This document shows, in pieces, positions 17,037 through 25,340 of a stretch of DNA of 64,000 nucleotides. Below the pieces are notes generated by a model, which saw nothing but the letters and a program-made list of their open reading frames with translations, was not told where the DNA came from and ran no database searches. Origin of the DNA: CAILUG01 sp040386995 (GTDB lineage: Bacteria > Pseudomonadota > Gammaproteobacteria > Pseudomonadales > Pseudohongiellaceae); the NCBI GenBank assembly GCA_040386995.1, contig JAZKES010000005.1:1-64000 (forward strand). Reading direction: 5' to 3'. Every line of letters begins with the position of its first letter. Positions within the stretch are counted from its first letter, which is position 1. Made by a program: the position numbers and the translations under genes.

Positions 17037-17466
17037 TGGTTTTCCCCTTTCTGAGCTTTAGGTTTTGTGGTTGTTATCATATTTTTCTGGACGTCCTGAA
17101 AGCGTAACCAGCCAAAAATATTCAGGCTGGATTTGCGAACAACATTGGCAGGCCACACGAATGATGCGAAACAAGAGTTGGCAAACATAGGTAAAGCATT
17201 AACTGGTATCAGGACTCACTGGGTGCGGATATAACTTCTCCCGTCACATTGAGAGCGGGAGGGATGTTTTTTTGCGCGTGGCAAAAATGGCAGAATCCCG
17301 CGCCTATTTCTAGAACCGGGTGGTTCGCCACAGGAACTGATTTTTGTGAGATTTGGTCGAGCGTACGGCCGGTTTTATGGGGCAGCGGCGAGATGTTATA
17401 GTTGAGTTGATGCGACGGAGTACCAATGCCGGACCAGGAGTTGTATATATTTAAAAGGAGCTTTAT
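17037..17466. other. Divergent intergenic region with an orphan terminator-like hairpin
   Basis: This 430-bp region carries the upstream sequences of the TonB receptor (minus) and the first PA2779 gene (plus). On the plus strand CTCCCG (17238-17243) pairs with CGGGAG (17256-17261), extendable by two G-U pairs, and is followed by seven T at 17267-17273. No upstream open frame ends there, so it may end a small RNA. No clear promoter for such an RNA was seen. Confidence 0.45.
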
Positions 17467-17856
17467 ATGAAAACAGCAAGCACATTCAAGAAAATTTTAG
17501 TCGTGGCTTTGGCAAGTGTTTTTCTGACCACCACGATCCAGATGCCCGTCATGGCCGCAATGGTCGACAATAATCAGCTCGCCACGCAGGCTCAATTACA
17601 GGTTCAACGTGACGAAGTCAGATCGTTCGTTGCGCGCGAAGATATACGGGATGCGATGGTGGGTTATGGTGTCAGCACTGCTGATGTCGATGCGCGTATT
17701 AACAATCTGACCGAAAGTGAGCTGCTGAAAATCCAGGAACGTATATCACAGCTGCCCGCAGGTGGTAGCGGCGTACTTGAGGCGATAGTGGTGGTAATCC
17801 TGATTTTTGTGCTGCTCGATTTACTCGGCGCGACAGACGTATTCCCCAACGTATAA
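17467..17856 (+). CDS. PA2779-family exported small protein, copy 1
   Basis: This 129-residue protein belongs to the uncharacterised PA2779 family. Residues 1-30 form a Sec signal peptide (ending PVMAAMV). A conserved polar core follows (QRDEVRSFVAREDIRDAMVG, then VSTADVDARINNLTESELL), then an LPAGGSG turn, a hydrophobic segment at about residues 103-120 and the tail TDVFPNV. The ATG has an excellent AAAAGGAG site. It is the first of two tandem copies, and a C39-like peptidase gene follows them. By eye the two copies agree at about two thirds of positions and have the same length. The role is unknown. The hydrophobic tail suggests membrane attachment after export. Confidence 0.85.
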   Translation: MKTASTFKKILVVALASVFLTTTIQMPVMAAMVDNNQLATQAQLQVQRDEVRSFVAREDIRDAMVGYGVSTADVDARINNLTESELLKIQERISQLPAGGSGVLEAIVVVILIFVLLDLLGATDVFPNV

Positions 17857-18213
17857 CCCCGACCTGATGTAAGCGAACGGTTCGGGAGCGTGGTTGAAAA
17901 TTCACGCTGCTCTACAACAGTCTGCTTCGCACAGGAGCAGACTGTTTGAGAATCTCCTTCACTACATCACTCAGTGCACCGATGTGCCCTTGCGATTTTT
18001 TGCCGCAATATTCATTCAGGCGGCAGGTTTTATCAAAGACCTTTTACAGCTGTCTCAAACCGGTTTCACTCGCGATAAAAAGCAGTCGCTCTGACAATAT
18101 TTTCCAGCGTTTGCTGATGCATTTACTGACCGAATCTTTCATCACTCTGCTATGGTCAAGCCCTCAAAAAAATGCCAAGCTTTTACCGCACATAACTTAA
18201 TAAGGAGATTTAT
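17857..18213. other. Gap between PA2779 copies with a terminator-like hairpin
   Basis: AACAGTCTGCT (17916-17926) pairs perfectly with AGCAGACTGTT (17936-17946), with only three T at the end, so it is a modest terminator for copy 1. The remaining 260 bp hold no supported gene. They should include a promoter for copy 2, which I could not place with confidence. Confidence 0.55.
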
Positions 18214-18603
18214 ATGAGGACCATTACCATGTTCAGAAAAACCTGCACCGTTGCTGTAGCAAGTGTTTTTCTGGCGGCTAGTTTTCAGGCGCCATTGATG
18301 GCTGCGATGGTGGACAACGATCAGCTCGCGATGCAGGCCCAACAGCAATTGCAGCGTGATGAAGTCAGATCGTTCATGGCGCGTGCAGATGTGCGTGAAG
18401 CCATGCTTGGTTATGGCGTGAGTAGTGCGGATGTCGACGCACGTATCAATAACCTGACTGAAAGCGAATTGCTGCAGATCCAGGACAGACTGGCCATGTT
18501 ACCCGCGGGTGGTGATGGTGTACTCGGCGCTGTTGTGCTGATATTTGTGATTCTGATATTGCTGGATGTGCTGGGTGCTACCGACATATTCCCGGGAATA
18601 TAA
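18214..18603 (+). CDS. PA2779-family exported small protein, copy 2
   Basis: This 129-residue paralogue of the preceding family member has the same layout: signal peptide to about residue 30, the core QRDEVRSFMARADVREAMLG and VSSADVDARINNLTESELL, an LPAGGDG turn, a hydrophobic helix at about residues 103-120 and the tail TDIFPGI. Differences cluster in the signal peptide and the hydrophobic helix. The core is nearly invariant, which points to purifying selection on it. It has an AAGGAG site. The peptidase gene begins 20 bp downstream, so this copy and the peptidase are probably co-transcribed. The function is not known. Confidence 0.85.
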   Translation: MRTITMFRKTCTVAVASVFLAASFQAPLMAAMVDNDQLAMQAQQQLQRDEVRSFMARADVREAMLGYGVSSADVDARINNLTESELLQIQDRLAMLPAGGDGVLGAVVLIFVILILLDVLGATDIFPGI

Positions 18604-18623
18604 AACCGCTAAAAATCCTGACT

Positions 18624-19568
18624 GTGGATAGCAGGTTTTTTACAGGTGTTTTTTGTCTCGCGCTGCTGGGGGGCTGCGCAACGCCACCCCAGTCAGCTGC
18701 CTTGTTGCAGCAGACTCCGGCGGCGCTCAGTGCTCCAGTCCTGCTTGATGAGGTTCCTTTCTTTGCGCAGGATGCGTATCAGTGTGGCCCGGCGGCGCTC
18801 GCAACCGTACTGGGTGCAAGTCACATCGCGGTAACTCCTGACGATCTTGTTCCTCTTGTATATGTGCCTGAACGGCAGGGTTCATTCCAGGTTGAACTCA
18901 TTGCCGCAGCGAGAAGTTATGACAGGCTTGCTTACGAAATTCCGCGAACATTAAACGCATTGCTCACCGAGATTTCTGCCGGAAATCCGGTGCTGGTCAT
19001 GCAAAACCTCGGTGTTTCGTGGTATCCGAAATGGCACTACGCGGTTGTGAAAGGTTTTAATGTTGAAAACCGAAAGCTTATTCTGAATTCGGGTCTGCAG
19101 GAAAACTACGAAATATCGCTGAGTATTTTCGAACGCACATGGGCGCGCGCGGAACATTGGGCAATCGTGGTACTCGAGCCCGGCACGATGCCGGCCTCTG
19201 CAGAGCCGTTGCAATACTTCAATGCAGTAGTTGCACTTGAGGCGGGTACGGATGCTGGTGTAGTCGCCAACGCTTATGAGAGCGGCCTGCAAACATGGCC
19301 CACTGACCGTAATCTATTGATGGGATATGGCAATTTATCCTACGGCATTGGTGAAGCACAGATCGCGGCTGATAACTTCAAAAAAGTTACGGACACTTAT
19401 CCCGATTATGCACCGGCTTACAACAACCTCGCCCAGATCCTGTTTGAATCAGGCGACAAGGCACAGGCTCGCCAATACGCGGAAAAAGCAGTAGCACTGG
19501 GTGGTGATTTCAGGGAGCTTTATCAGGAAACATTACGCACGATAGTGGATGACGCCGAACGAAACTAG
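18624..19568 (+). CDS. PA2778-family C39-like cysteine peptidase lipoprotein with TPRs
   Basis: This 314-residue protein uses a GTG start at 18624. A lipobox (CLALLGGC) near residue 18 marks it as a lipoprotein. Residues 40-195 form a peptidase C39-like domain: the catalytic Cys lies in DAYQCGPAALATVLG, the His in WYPKWHYAVVKG, and a following LILNSG could supply the Asp/Asn. Residues 200-310 hold TPR-like helices (NLSYGIGEAQIAADNFKKV and APAYNNLAQILFESGDKAQA). C39 domains in exporters cut leaders after Gly-Gly. The adjacent PA2779 proteins contain an invariant AGG turn just before their hydrophobic tails, so they are candidate substrates. This is inference from context. Confidence 0.85.
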   Translation: MDSRFFTGVFCLALLGGCATPPQSAALLQQTPAALSAPVLLDEVPFFAQDAYQCGPAALATVLGASHIAVTPDDLVPLVYVPERQGSFQVELIAAARSYDRLAYEIPRTLNALLTEISAGNPVLVMQNLGVSWYPKWHYAVVKGFNVENRKLILNSGLQENYEISLSIFERTWARAEHWAIVVLEPGTMPASAEPLQYFNAVVALEAGTDAGVVANAYESGLQTWPTDRNLLMGYGNLSYGIGEAQIAADNFKKVTDTYPDYAPAYNNLAQILFESGDKAQARQYAEKAVALGGDFRELYQETLRTIVDDAERN

Positions 19569-20180
19569 AACTCGTCCCGGCATAGCACGCTCCAGGTATT
19601 CTGAATCAACTGGTTTTTTATGCGAGAAGGGGAGAGGAAAACTGGCCCCCGTGGAGTGGGAGCCGAAGCGAGAGTCGTTACAATTCCAGCTCGATGTTTC
19701 CGTTTCAAGACCGGGGTCTTCAAGATAAGGTGATACACAGGTTCGAAAAGACCAGTCCCTTGCCGCCAGCAAAATCCATTTGCTGCAAAATCAAAACCCC
19801 GTATGTTCTCCTCCGCCTCCGACTGATGTAACAACAGTCAATCGGTATTGGCATCAAAGGTCTTGATAGTCGGCAGGGACACCTGCACTTCCTTGATACT
19901 TAAACCCCATCACTTTTGTGATCAGCCGTGATCAGTGATGGAAAAAAATCAGAAGTTGTTTCTGCCAGGGCTGTTGCAGAGGCTTATAGCCCTGGCAGGA
20001 GAATTAACTGATCCTTTGAATCTCCGAAACTCTGAAGAAGATATTTGTAGCGATCATTTGAAGTGACCCTGCAGATATCTTCTTCAATTCCGATATATCT
20101 TTAGCAAACTCAATGCCAACAAATTTTGTTGTTTAAAAACAATAAGTTATAGATTTCGACGAAAAAATTTGAGGACAAAA
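19569..20180. other. Long intergenic region with two perfect inverted repeats
   Basis: There is no supported gene in about 610 bp. CTGCCAGGGCT (19962-19972) pairs with AGCCCTGGCAG (19988-19998), an 11-bp perfect hairpin. TGAAGAAGATAT (20033-20044) pairs with ATATCTTCTTCA (20075-20086), a 12-bp perfect repeat with a 30-base loop. Neither has a T-run. A minus-strand frame at 19565-19834 (89 codons) lacks a ribosome binding site and any known domain. Confidence 0.5.
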
Positions 20181-20263
20181 GTGTTGGGCTTTGCCGGCAT
20201 CTTTCGAGCGGTTTATGTAAGTGTTTGATTTGTTGGGGCTCTAGTGTCTGGCAAAGCCAACAC
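20181..20263 (-). terminator. Probable terminator after glrR
   Basis: On the minus strand GTGTTGGCTTTGCC (20263-20250) pairs with GGCAAAGCCCAACAC (20195-20181, one bulge) across a loop of about 54 bases, followed by TTTTG. It starts four bases past the glrR stop. The large loop makes it less typical. Confidence 0.5.
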
Positions 20264-20266
20264 CCT

Positions 20267-21688
20267 TTAATCGGAGGGCAATTGATCGGTACTTTTGCGG
20301 AATTGCGACGGATCCAGGCCATGGCGCTTGAGCAAATTGTAAAATTCGCTGCGGTTACGTTCCGACAACCGCGCAGCAAGTGCGATATTTCCTTCCGTCA
20401 GATTCAGCAGCCTTATGAGGTAGTCGTATTCAAACTGGTCTCGGGCCTCATTCAAACCAAGCAAACGATCGGGTTTGTAACGTAAAGCCCGCTCAACGAG
20501 GCTGCGAACAATCAATGGCGTGTTGGATAACACAATACATTGTTCTACGACGTTATATAGCTGCCGCACGTTACCAGGCCATGGTGCAGTCAATAAGACC
20601 TGCGCAGCTTCGGGCGAAAACCTGACGAGCGACTTTTTGTTTTTCGTCGCAAAGGTCTGGCAGAAATGTTCGGCGAGCAAAAGAATATCTTCGCGGCGCT
20701 GTTGTAGCGGCGGCAATTCGAGCGTGATGACATTCAACCGGTAATAGAGGTCCTGGCGAAAGGTGCCATCCGCTACTTTCTGGCCTAGATCGTAGTGCGT
20801 AGCCGCAATGATACGCACGTCAATCGGAACAGTTGTTGTAGAACCCACTGGTCGTACCTCATGCTGCTCGAGTACCCGCAACAATTTTGATTGCGCTGCA
20901 AGCGGCATGTCGCCGATTTCATCGAGAAATACCGTGCCGCCGTTTGCGGCCAGAAATAATCCAGGGTTGCCACGGCTGGCACCCGTGAATGAGCCGGCGA
21001 TATGGCCGAATAATTCGGATTCGAGCAGTGATTCAGGAATTGCGGCACAGTTAAAAGCGATAAACGGTTTGTCGTGACGTCCACTGGCCTGATGAATCGC
21101 ATCCGCAAGTAACTCCTTGCCGGTGCCGGTTTCGCTTTGAATCAGAATGCTGACATCCGTAGCGGCTGCAGCTTTGGTCTGCTGCAGAACACTTTCCATG
21201 ACCTGACTGCGGCTGATGATTTTCTTGCGCCACTCGCGCGAATCTTCTGCGCCTGTCGATGTAAATAATTCGCCGGTATGACCAAGCGCGCGTGCCACGC
21301 TGCCGAGCAACACCTTTGGCTCGAACGGTTTGACGAGATAGCTGAACACGCCTTTCTGAATCGCGGCGACAGCATCAGGTATGGTGCCGTTGGCAGTCAG
21401 GATAATGACGGGAAGACTGAGGTGGCGGCGTTGAATAGTATCGAACAAGGCCATGCCGTCCATGCCGGACATTTTCAGGTCCGTAATGACTATATGAGGC
21501 TTGTACAGCGATAACTGCGCCAACGCTTTTTCTGCGCTGCTGACGGCATTTACATCGTATTGATTAGCTCTAAGACGAAGACTGATCAGATGCAACAGGT
21601 CTTCATCATCATCCACCAGCAGAATGCGATACTTCTCGGATCTACCTTTGGTTTCTACCCTTACGTCGGATTTTGCTTCTACCTTCAC
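20267..21688 (-). CDS. glrR: Sigma-54-dependent response regulator GlrR (QseF)
   Basis: This 473-residue NtrC-family regulator has a receiver domain at residues 20-135 (ILLVDDDEDLL, phosphoacceptor Asp in IVITDLKMSGMDG, Lys in YLVKPFEP). The AAA+ domain covers about residues 160-390: Walker A QSETGTGKELLADAI, Walker B GGTVFLDEIGDM and the sigma-54 contact loop GSFTGA, where GAFTGA is usual. A short C-terminal helix-turn-helix follows (EGNIALAARLSERNRSEFYN), matching GlrR. The start is a GTG with a GGAGC site. It is the last gene of glrK-qseG-glrR. In enterobacteria this system controls the glmY small RNA and rpoE. Confidence 0.92.
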   Translation of the reverse strand: MKVEAKSDVRVETKGRSEKYRILLVDDDEDLLHLISLRLRANQYDVNAVSSAEKALAQLSLYKPHIVITDLKMSGMDGMALFDTIQRRHLSLPVIILTANGTIPDAVAAIQKGVFSYLVKPFEPKVLLGSVARALGHTGELFTSTGAEDSREWRKKIISRSQVMESVLQQTKAAAATDVSILIQSETGTGKELLADAIHQASGRHDKPFIAFNCAAIPESLLESELFGHIAGSFTGASRGNPGLFLAANGGTVFLDEIGDMPLAAQSKLLRVLEQHEVRPVGSTTTVPIDVRIIAATHYDLGQKVADGTFRQDLYYRLNVITLELPPLQQRREDILLLAEHFCQTFATKNKKSLVRFSPEAAQVLLTAPWPGNVRQLYNVVEQCIVLSNTPLIVRSLVERALRYKPDRLLGLNEARDQFEYDYLIRLLNLTEGNIALAARLSERNRSEFYNLLKRHGLDPSQFRKSTDQLPSD

Positions 21689-21831
21689 GTGTGTGCTCCA
21701 TCACTCAATTCTGTATTTATTGCGTATGTATTTGGTGCCAATCAAGAGGCGGCGGTAGTCACTATATCAAAAATTGATAACGCGTCCGTTCGACAAGATG
21801 TCTGTTATGCCTTAAGAAATGCATGGCGGGT

Positions 21832-22458
21832 TTACGGTTCAAGTGAATTGAGTTGTTCCCTTTCGATAATCTGCTGCTCGATGCTGGTGAGCTCTTCAAT
21901 CTGTTGTTGTAGCTGTTTGTTGCGGCTTTTGAGGCCATCGATCTCGACGAGCGCGCGCTGGACAGTGGCTCTGGCGGCACGCAAATCCTGGCGCTCTTGC
22001 GAAAGTGTCTGCAGTACACCTGCGAACATTTTATATGCGTTGCCAATGTCGGTCGTCGTCTGCATCCCTGAAACGTCGTCGATCAACCTGGAAGCCTGCT
22101 GCTCGGACTCTCGTGTAGTGAATGCAGATGCCCCCAATATCATGCTGGTGCGCACAGCAGTGACGACAGGATCAGTTGTTAAACTGTTTATCGTGAGGCC
22201 ATATAACTCGACCTTGAGCGCGGCTTCTGGCGCTGCGCGTATCCACTCATAATATTCGAGTGGTGCCAATTGTTCGTCGAGCGCGACGGATACAACCTCG
22301 GCACGTTCAGGCGCAATAGTCGTACAGGCACCAAGCACACTGCAAACTAGCCATACTGCTGCGAATTTCGACGCAGATAGTTTCAAAACAGGGAGTCGCA
22401 AGACAGGGCGTCGCAAAACAGCGAGCAGCCGTGAGCAGTGTTCGATTGCAGTAGTCAT
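21832..22458 (-). CDS. QseG-like lipoprotein of the Glr system
   Basis: This 208-residue protein sits between glrK and glrR, the place of qseG (yfhG) in enterobacteria. Its start overlaps the glrK stop (ATGA). A lipobox (CSVLGAC) near residue 45 follows an unusually long, arginine-rich n-region that contains a short repeat (RRPVLRLPVLKL). Residues 150-205 form a predicted coiled coil (LVEIDGLKSRNKQLQQQIEE). Enterobacterial QseG is an outer-membrane lipoprotein that contacts the GlrK/QseE sensor. Position, lipobox and coiled coil support the call, but sequence likeness is weak by eye. The long n-region could mean that the true start is further downstream. Confidence 0.7.
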   Translation of the reverse strand: MTTAIEHCSRLLAVLRRPVLRLPVLKLSASKFAAVWLVCSVLGACTTIAPERAEVVSVALDEQLAPLEYYEWIRAAPEAALKVELYGLTINSLTTDPVVTAVRTSMILGASAFTTRESEQQASRLIDDVSGMQTTTDIGNAYKMFAGVLQTLSQERQDLRAARATVQRALVEIDGLKSRNKQLQQQIEELTSIEQQIIEREQLNSLEP

Positions 22459-23885
22459 CAGGCTTCCTTCGGATTGTCGAGCAGGGTCAGTCTGAAATGG
22501 CCGCCCTTGCCAGAGGTCAGCGCAACAAGCGCACCGCCATTGGCTTTGGCGTACTCTTCGGCAATCGCGAGTCCGAGACCACTGCCCTTATAGAAATCCT
22601 TTTCGTCTACCTCTCCTTTGTAAAATGCTTCAAAAATTTTCTCTGCTTCTTCGGGTTTGATACCTGGCCCTTGGTCCAGAATTTCAAATACCACATCTTG
22701 TCCTTCCTGCCGAAGCCAGAGTTTTATCATGCCGCCATTGGGCGAAAATCTGATTGCGTTGCTCAGCAGATTATCGACGATTACGCGCAATTGTTCAGCC
22801 TCGCCCATTACGGTAATTTTTTCGAGTTCGTATTCTATGCGCAGCTGCCGCGACCGCAGATCCGGCTCGTGAGTGGTAACTACACCGTCGATTATTTTGT
22901 CGAAGCGTAGTGCCTGCGGCATCGCATTCAACACGGAAAAACTGTCGGAGTTATGGCGTAAAAGATTCTCGATGATGGTCGACAAGCGATGACAATTGCT
23001 CGACTGTATTCTGATTATTTCGTTTTGGTCGGGGGTCAAATCACCAACAAGTCCTTCACTCAGCAAGGCCGAACTTTCCTGAATAGCAGCGAGCGGCGTT
23101 TTAAGTTCGTGCGACACATGGCGTAAAAAAGAGGTCCGCTGTTGTTCGAGTTTGGTGAGCCTGCCACGCAGCCACTCGAGCCGTTCGCCGAGATTAACAA
23201 GATCCTGCGGGCCGCGAATTTTTACCGGTGTTTCATAGGCGCCTCTGCCAAGCTGGTTGATGGCTCTCGTGACCTGAATGAGCGGGCGTGTGATCAACAC
23301 CGTGAAAATTGCTGCCAGGACCAGCGCGGCACTTACCAGTGCGAGAGTTTGCACTGTCAGCATTGTCTGCGCTTCTTCACTTTCCCGGCGAATGTTGGCA
23401 AGCTCATTGTCGGTCCATTCATCAGTCGCGCGTGAGATCTCATAGGCAATATTCAGCATTTGCGGATACAAGGCTTCGATGTCCGGATTGCCTGGCAGTG
23501 TCGTGACGGATTCAAACGCATGTTGTTCGTTGCTGAGAAGACTATCTACATAACCCGTAATTTCATCTGCGAGCTTGAGGCCGGCCATTTGCGCTGCGAC
23601 CTCCGCAAAGGTAATGCGGCGGTTCGCGTATATCTTGAGTATTTCGGCATCCCCGGTAATGCGGTATTGGCGGATGTTGCGTTCCATCGCGGTGATCTGT
23701 TCGATCAGGATCCTGCTGGCCCGCATGGCCGTCGCGGACTGGCTTATTACGCGCTGGCTGCGATCAGTGACACCATCAAGTTGTTCTGCGGTCACGATGA
23801 GTGCAGAAATCAACAAACCGGTAACGACGAGAAAACCGGTTATCGTCAGTTGCAGAATTGAACTTGGCTTGATTGATAAAGACAT
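22458..23885 (-). CDS. glrK: Sensor histidine kinase GlrK (QseE)
   Basis: This 475-residue membrane kinase starts at the ATG at 23885 (MSLSIKPSSILQLTITGFLV). An in-frame extension to 24302 is open but has no matching family sequence and overlaps the divergent gene. Transmembrane helices lie at about residues 9-32 and 175-198, enclosing a periplasmic sensor. A HAMP segment (ITRPLIQVTRAINQLGRGAY) follows, then the H-box FLRHVSHELKTPLAAIQE with the phosphorylated His, the N-box VDNLLSNAIRFSP, and the G-boxes ILDQGPGI and GSGLGLAIAEEYA. It phosphorylates GlrR. The stop overlaps the next gene by four bases. Confidence 0.92.
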   Translation of the reverse strand: MSLSIKPSSILQLTITGFLVVTGLLISALIVTAEQLDGVTDRSQRVISQSATAMRASRILIEQITAMERNIRQYRITGDAEILKIYANRRITFAEVAAQMAGLKLADEITGYVDSLLSNEQHAFESVTTLPGNPDIEALYPQMLNIAYEISRATDEWTDNELANIRRESEEAQTMLTVQTLALVSAALVLAAIFTVLITRPLIQVTRAINQLGRGAYETPVKIRGPQDLVNLGERLEWLRGRLTKLEQQRTSFLRHVSHELKTPLAAIQESSALLSEGLVGDLTPDQNEIIRIQSSNCHRLSTIIENLLRHNSDSFSVLNAMPQALRFDKIIDGVVTTHEPDLRSRQLRIEYELEKITVMGEAEQLRVIVDNLLSNAIRFSPNGGMIKLWLRQEGQDVVFEILDQGPGIKPEEAEKIFEAFYKGEVDEKDFYKGSGLGLAIAEEYAKANGGALVALTSGKGGHFRLTLLDNPKEA

Positions 23886-24241
23886 CAAATTTCCAGATCC
23901 GCCATATCGGACCACAATCAACAGTGTGTAAGGGTGCAACATGGTATACAGAAAAAATAAATTATGCCTTTCGTGGCAGCAAATTGAAGCCAGCATCTGA
24001 GGAAAAATCGCAAAAATGACTGGATTGTGCGGTAAGCCCGTATGATATTGCCTCATGGGTATCGTGGAAAAAGGTGTCCAGAGTAGCAGTGCTACAGACA
24101 GCTTGATTACATGAATACTGCTGGCGTTTGATGATCTTGCAGTAGAACTTTTCACTCCATTGCCCGTAACCAGCAAGTCGAGCCAGACACCATCCTCGAC
24201 CAGACGATTAAATTTTTTGACTGCACTGATAAGGCTATAAC
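23886..24241. other. Divergent intergenic between glrK and a hypothetical gene
   Basis: This 356-bp region must contain both promoters. A TGGC-N9-TGC element on the minus strand near 23980-23995 resembles a sigma-54 site but is one base short in spacing. No gene or clear hairpin was seen. Confidence 0.4.
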
Positions 24242-25291
24242 GTGAAAGAGCTGGTTCCAGAACTCCTGCGGGAGCTGAATGTCCACTTGCGTGATCATCC
24301 ACACGGCAAGGCCTGGCTGAGTGCAGCGAGTGGTCTGGTGTGCGCGGGTGATAAGGCTTATGTCATCGCTGATGATGAACATCATCTGGGCTGTTTTGCG
24401 CTGGATTCCAGTTGCAACACAGCCGATGCTGCACCGCTTGAACTGATTCGCCTTTTTGCGGGTGACTTGCCGAGGGACAAGGGGAAACGCAAAAAGGCTA
24501 AACCCGATCTTGAGAGTTTGAGCCTGCTGCCTGCGTTGCCTGACTTCCCGTATGGTGCGTTGTTGGCGATGGGATCGGGGTCGAAGGAAACCCGTTACCA
24601 GGCGGTGCTGATGCCTTTCGATCACAACGGCGCATTGTTGGCCGATATACGCCGGCTTGACCTGCGAGCGCTGTATGAACCACTGGAACAACATTTTGAT
24701 GATTTGAATATCGAAGGCGCGTTTGTCACAGGTGGAGAGTTTCATCTTTTGCAGCGCGGTAATAAAAGCAAACAACATAGCGCGCGTATTACGTATCACT
24801 GGCCTGCAGTGGCTGGCTGGTTGAAGGAGGAGGGTATTGCCGCGCCTGTAGCGGCGAGTATTCACGAACTCGACATAGGCAGCGTAGATGGAGTGCCGCT
24901 AAGCATAACCGACGCTGCAGCGCTGCATGCGGGCTGGTGGGTGTTCTGTGCGGTCGCCGAAAATACCGAAGACAGTTATCAGGATGGAGCGTGTCTCGCT
25001 TCAATGGTAGGGATAGTGAATCCAGAGGGGAAAGTTGCCGGGAAGTATTTTTTACACGGACGGCCGAAGGTCGAGGGTATCGCAGTCGTCAATACAGGCG
25101 CAGGAATTGGAAGAGGCGCAGGGCAGGTTGGAACACGTGAGCAAACTGGAATAGGCGCAGAGCAAATTGAGGACGCGAGTGCAGATGAACCTAGAGGTGA
25201 GGCGAGCGGTTTGCAGTTGTTGTTAGTGACCGACGCGGATGATCCGAAAATTGCATCGCAACTGTTGCGTGTCACCTTACCGCTGACGTAG
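24242..25291 (+). CDS. Conserved hypothetical protein, beta-propeller-like (DUF6929-like)
   Basis: This 349-residue cytoplasmic protein with no signal peptide uses a GTG start. Repeated short beta-strand units with GA/GD turns (SGLVCAGDKAYVIADDEHHLG, YQAVLMPFDHNGALLADIRR, NIEGAFVTGGEFHLLQRGNK, VAGKYFLHGRPKVEGIAVV) suggest a beta-propeller and recall the DUF6929 type. A low-complexity Gly/Ala/Glu insert covers about residues 283-322 (IGRGAGQVGTREQTGIGAEQ) before the last strand QLLLVTDADDP. It is divergent from glrK and convergent with the RND genes. No function can be assigned. Confidence 0.65.
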   Translation: MKELVPELLRELNVHLRDHPHGKAWLSAASGLVCAGDKAYVIADDEHHLGCFALDSSCNTADAAPLELIRLFAGDLPRDKGKRKKAKPDLESLSLLPALPDFPYGALLAMGSGSKETRYQAVLMPFDHNGALLADIRRLDLRALYEPLEQHFDDLNIEGAFVTGGEFHLLQRGNKSKQHSARITYHWPAVAGWLKEEGIAAPVAASIHELDIGSVDGVPLSITDAAALHAGWWVFCAVAENTEDSYQDGACLASMVGIVNPEGKVAGKYFLHGRPKVEGIAVVNTGAGIGRGAGQVGTREQTGIGAEQIEDASADEPRGEASGLQLLLVTDADDPKIASQLLRVTLPLT

Positions 25292-25340
25292 GACAGGGGT
25301 AAGGTGATGGTTCTATATCACGCGAAGAATTGCTGCTGGA

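Noticed and set aside
19565..19834. Minus-strand frame of 89 codons downstream of the peptidase gene
   Set aside because: Its 3' end touches the end of the peptidase gene, and it has no ribosome binding site and no family likeness. It is noted only because the region is otherwise empty.
23980..23995. Sigma-54-like element upstream of glrK
   Set aside because: GG and GC are separated by nine bases in place of ten, a spacing that normally inactivates the promoter.
23886..24302. N-terminal extension of the glrK frame by 139 codons
   Set aside because: It overlaps the divergent gene, lacks a ribosome binding site and adds residues with no sensor-kinase features. The ATG at 23885 opens directly into the first transmembrane helix.
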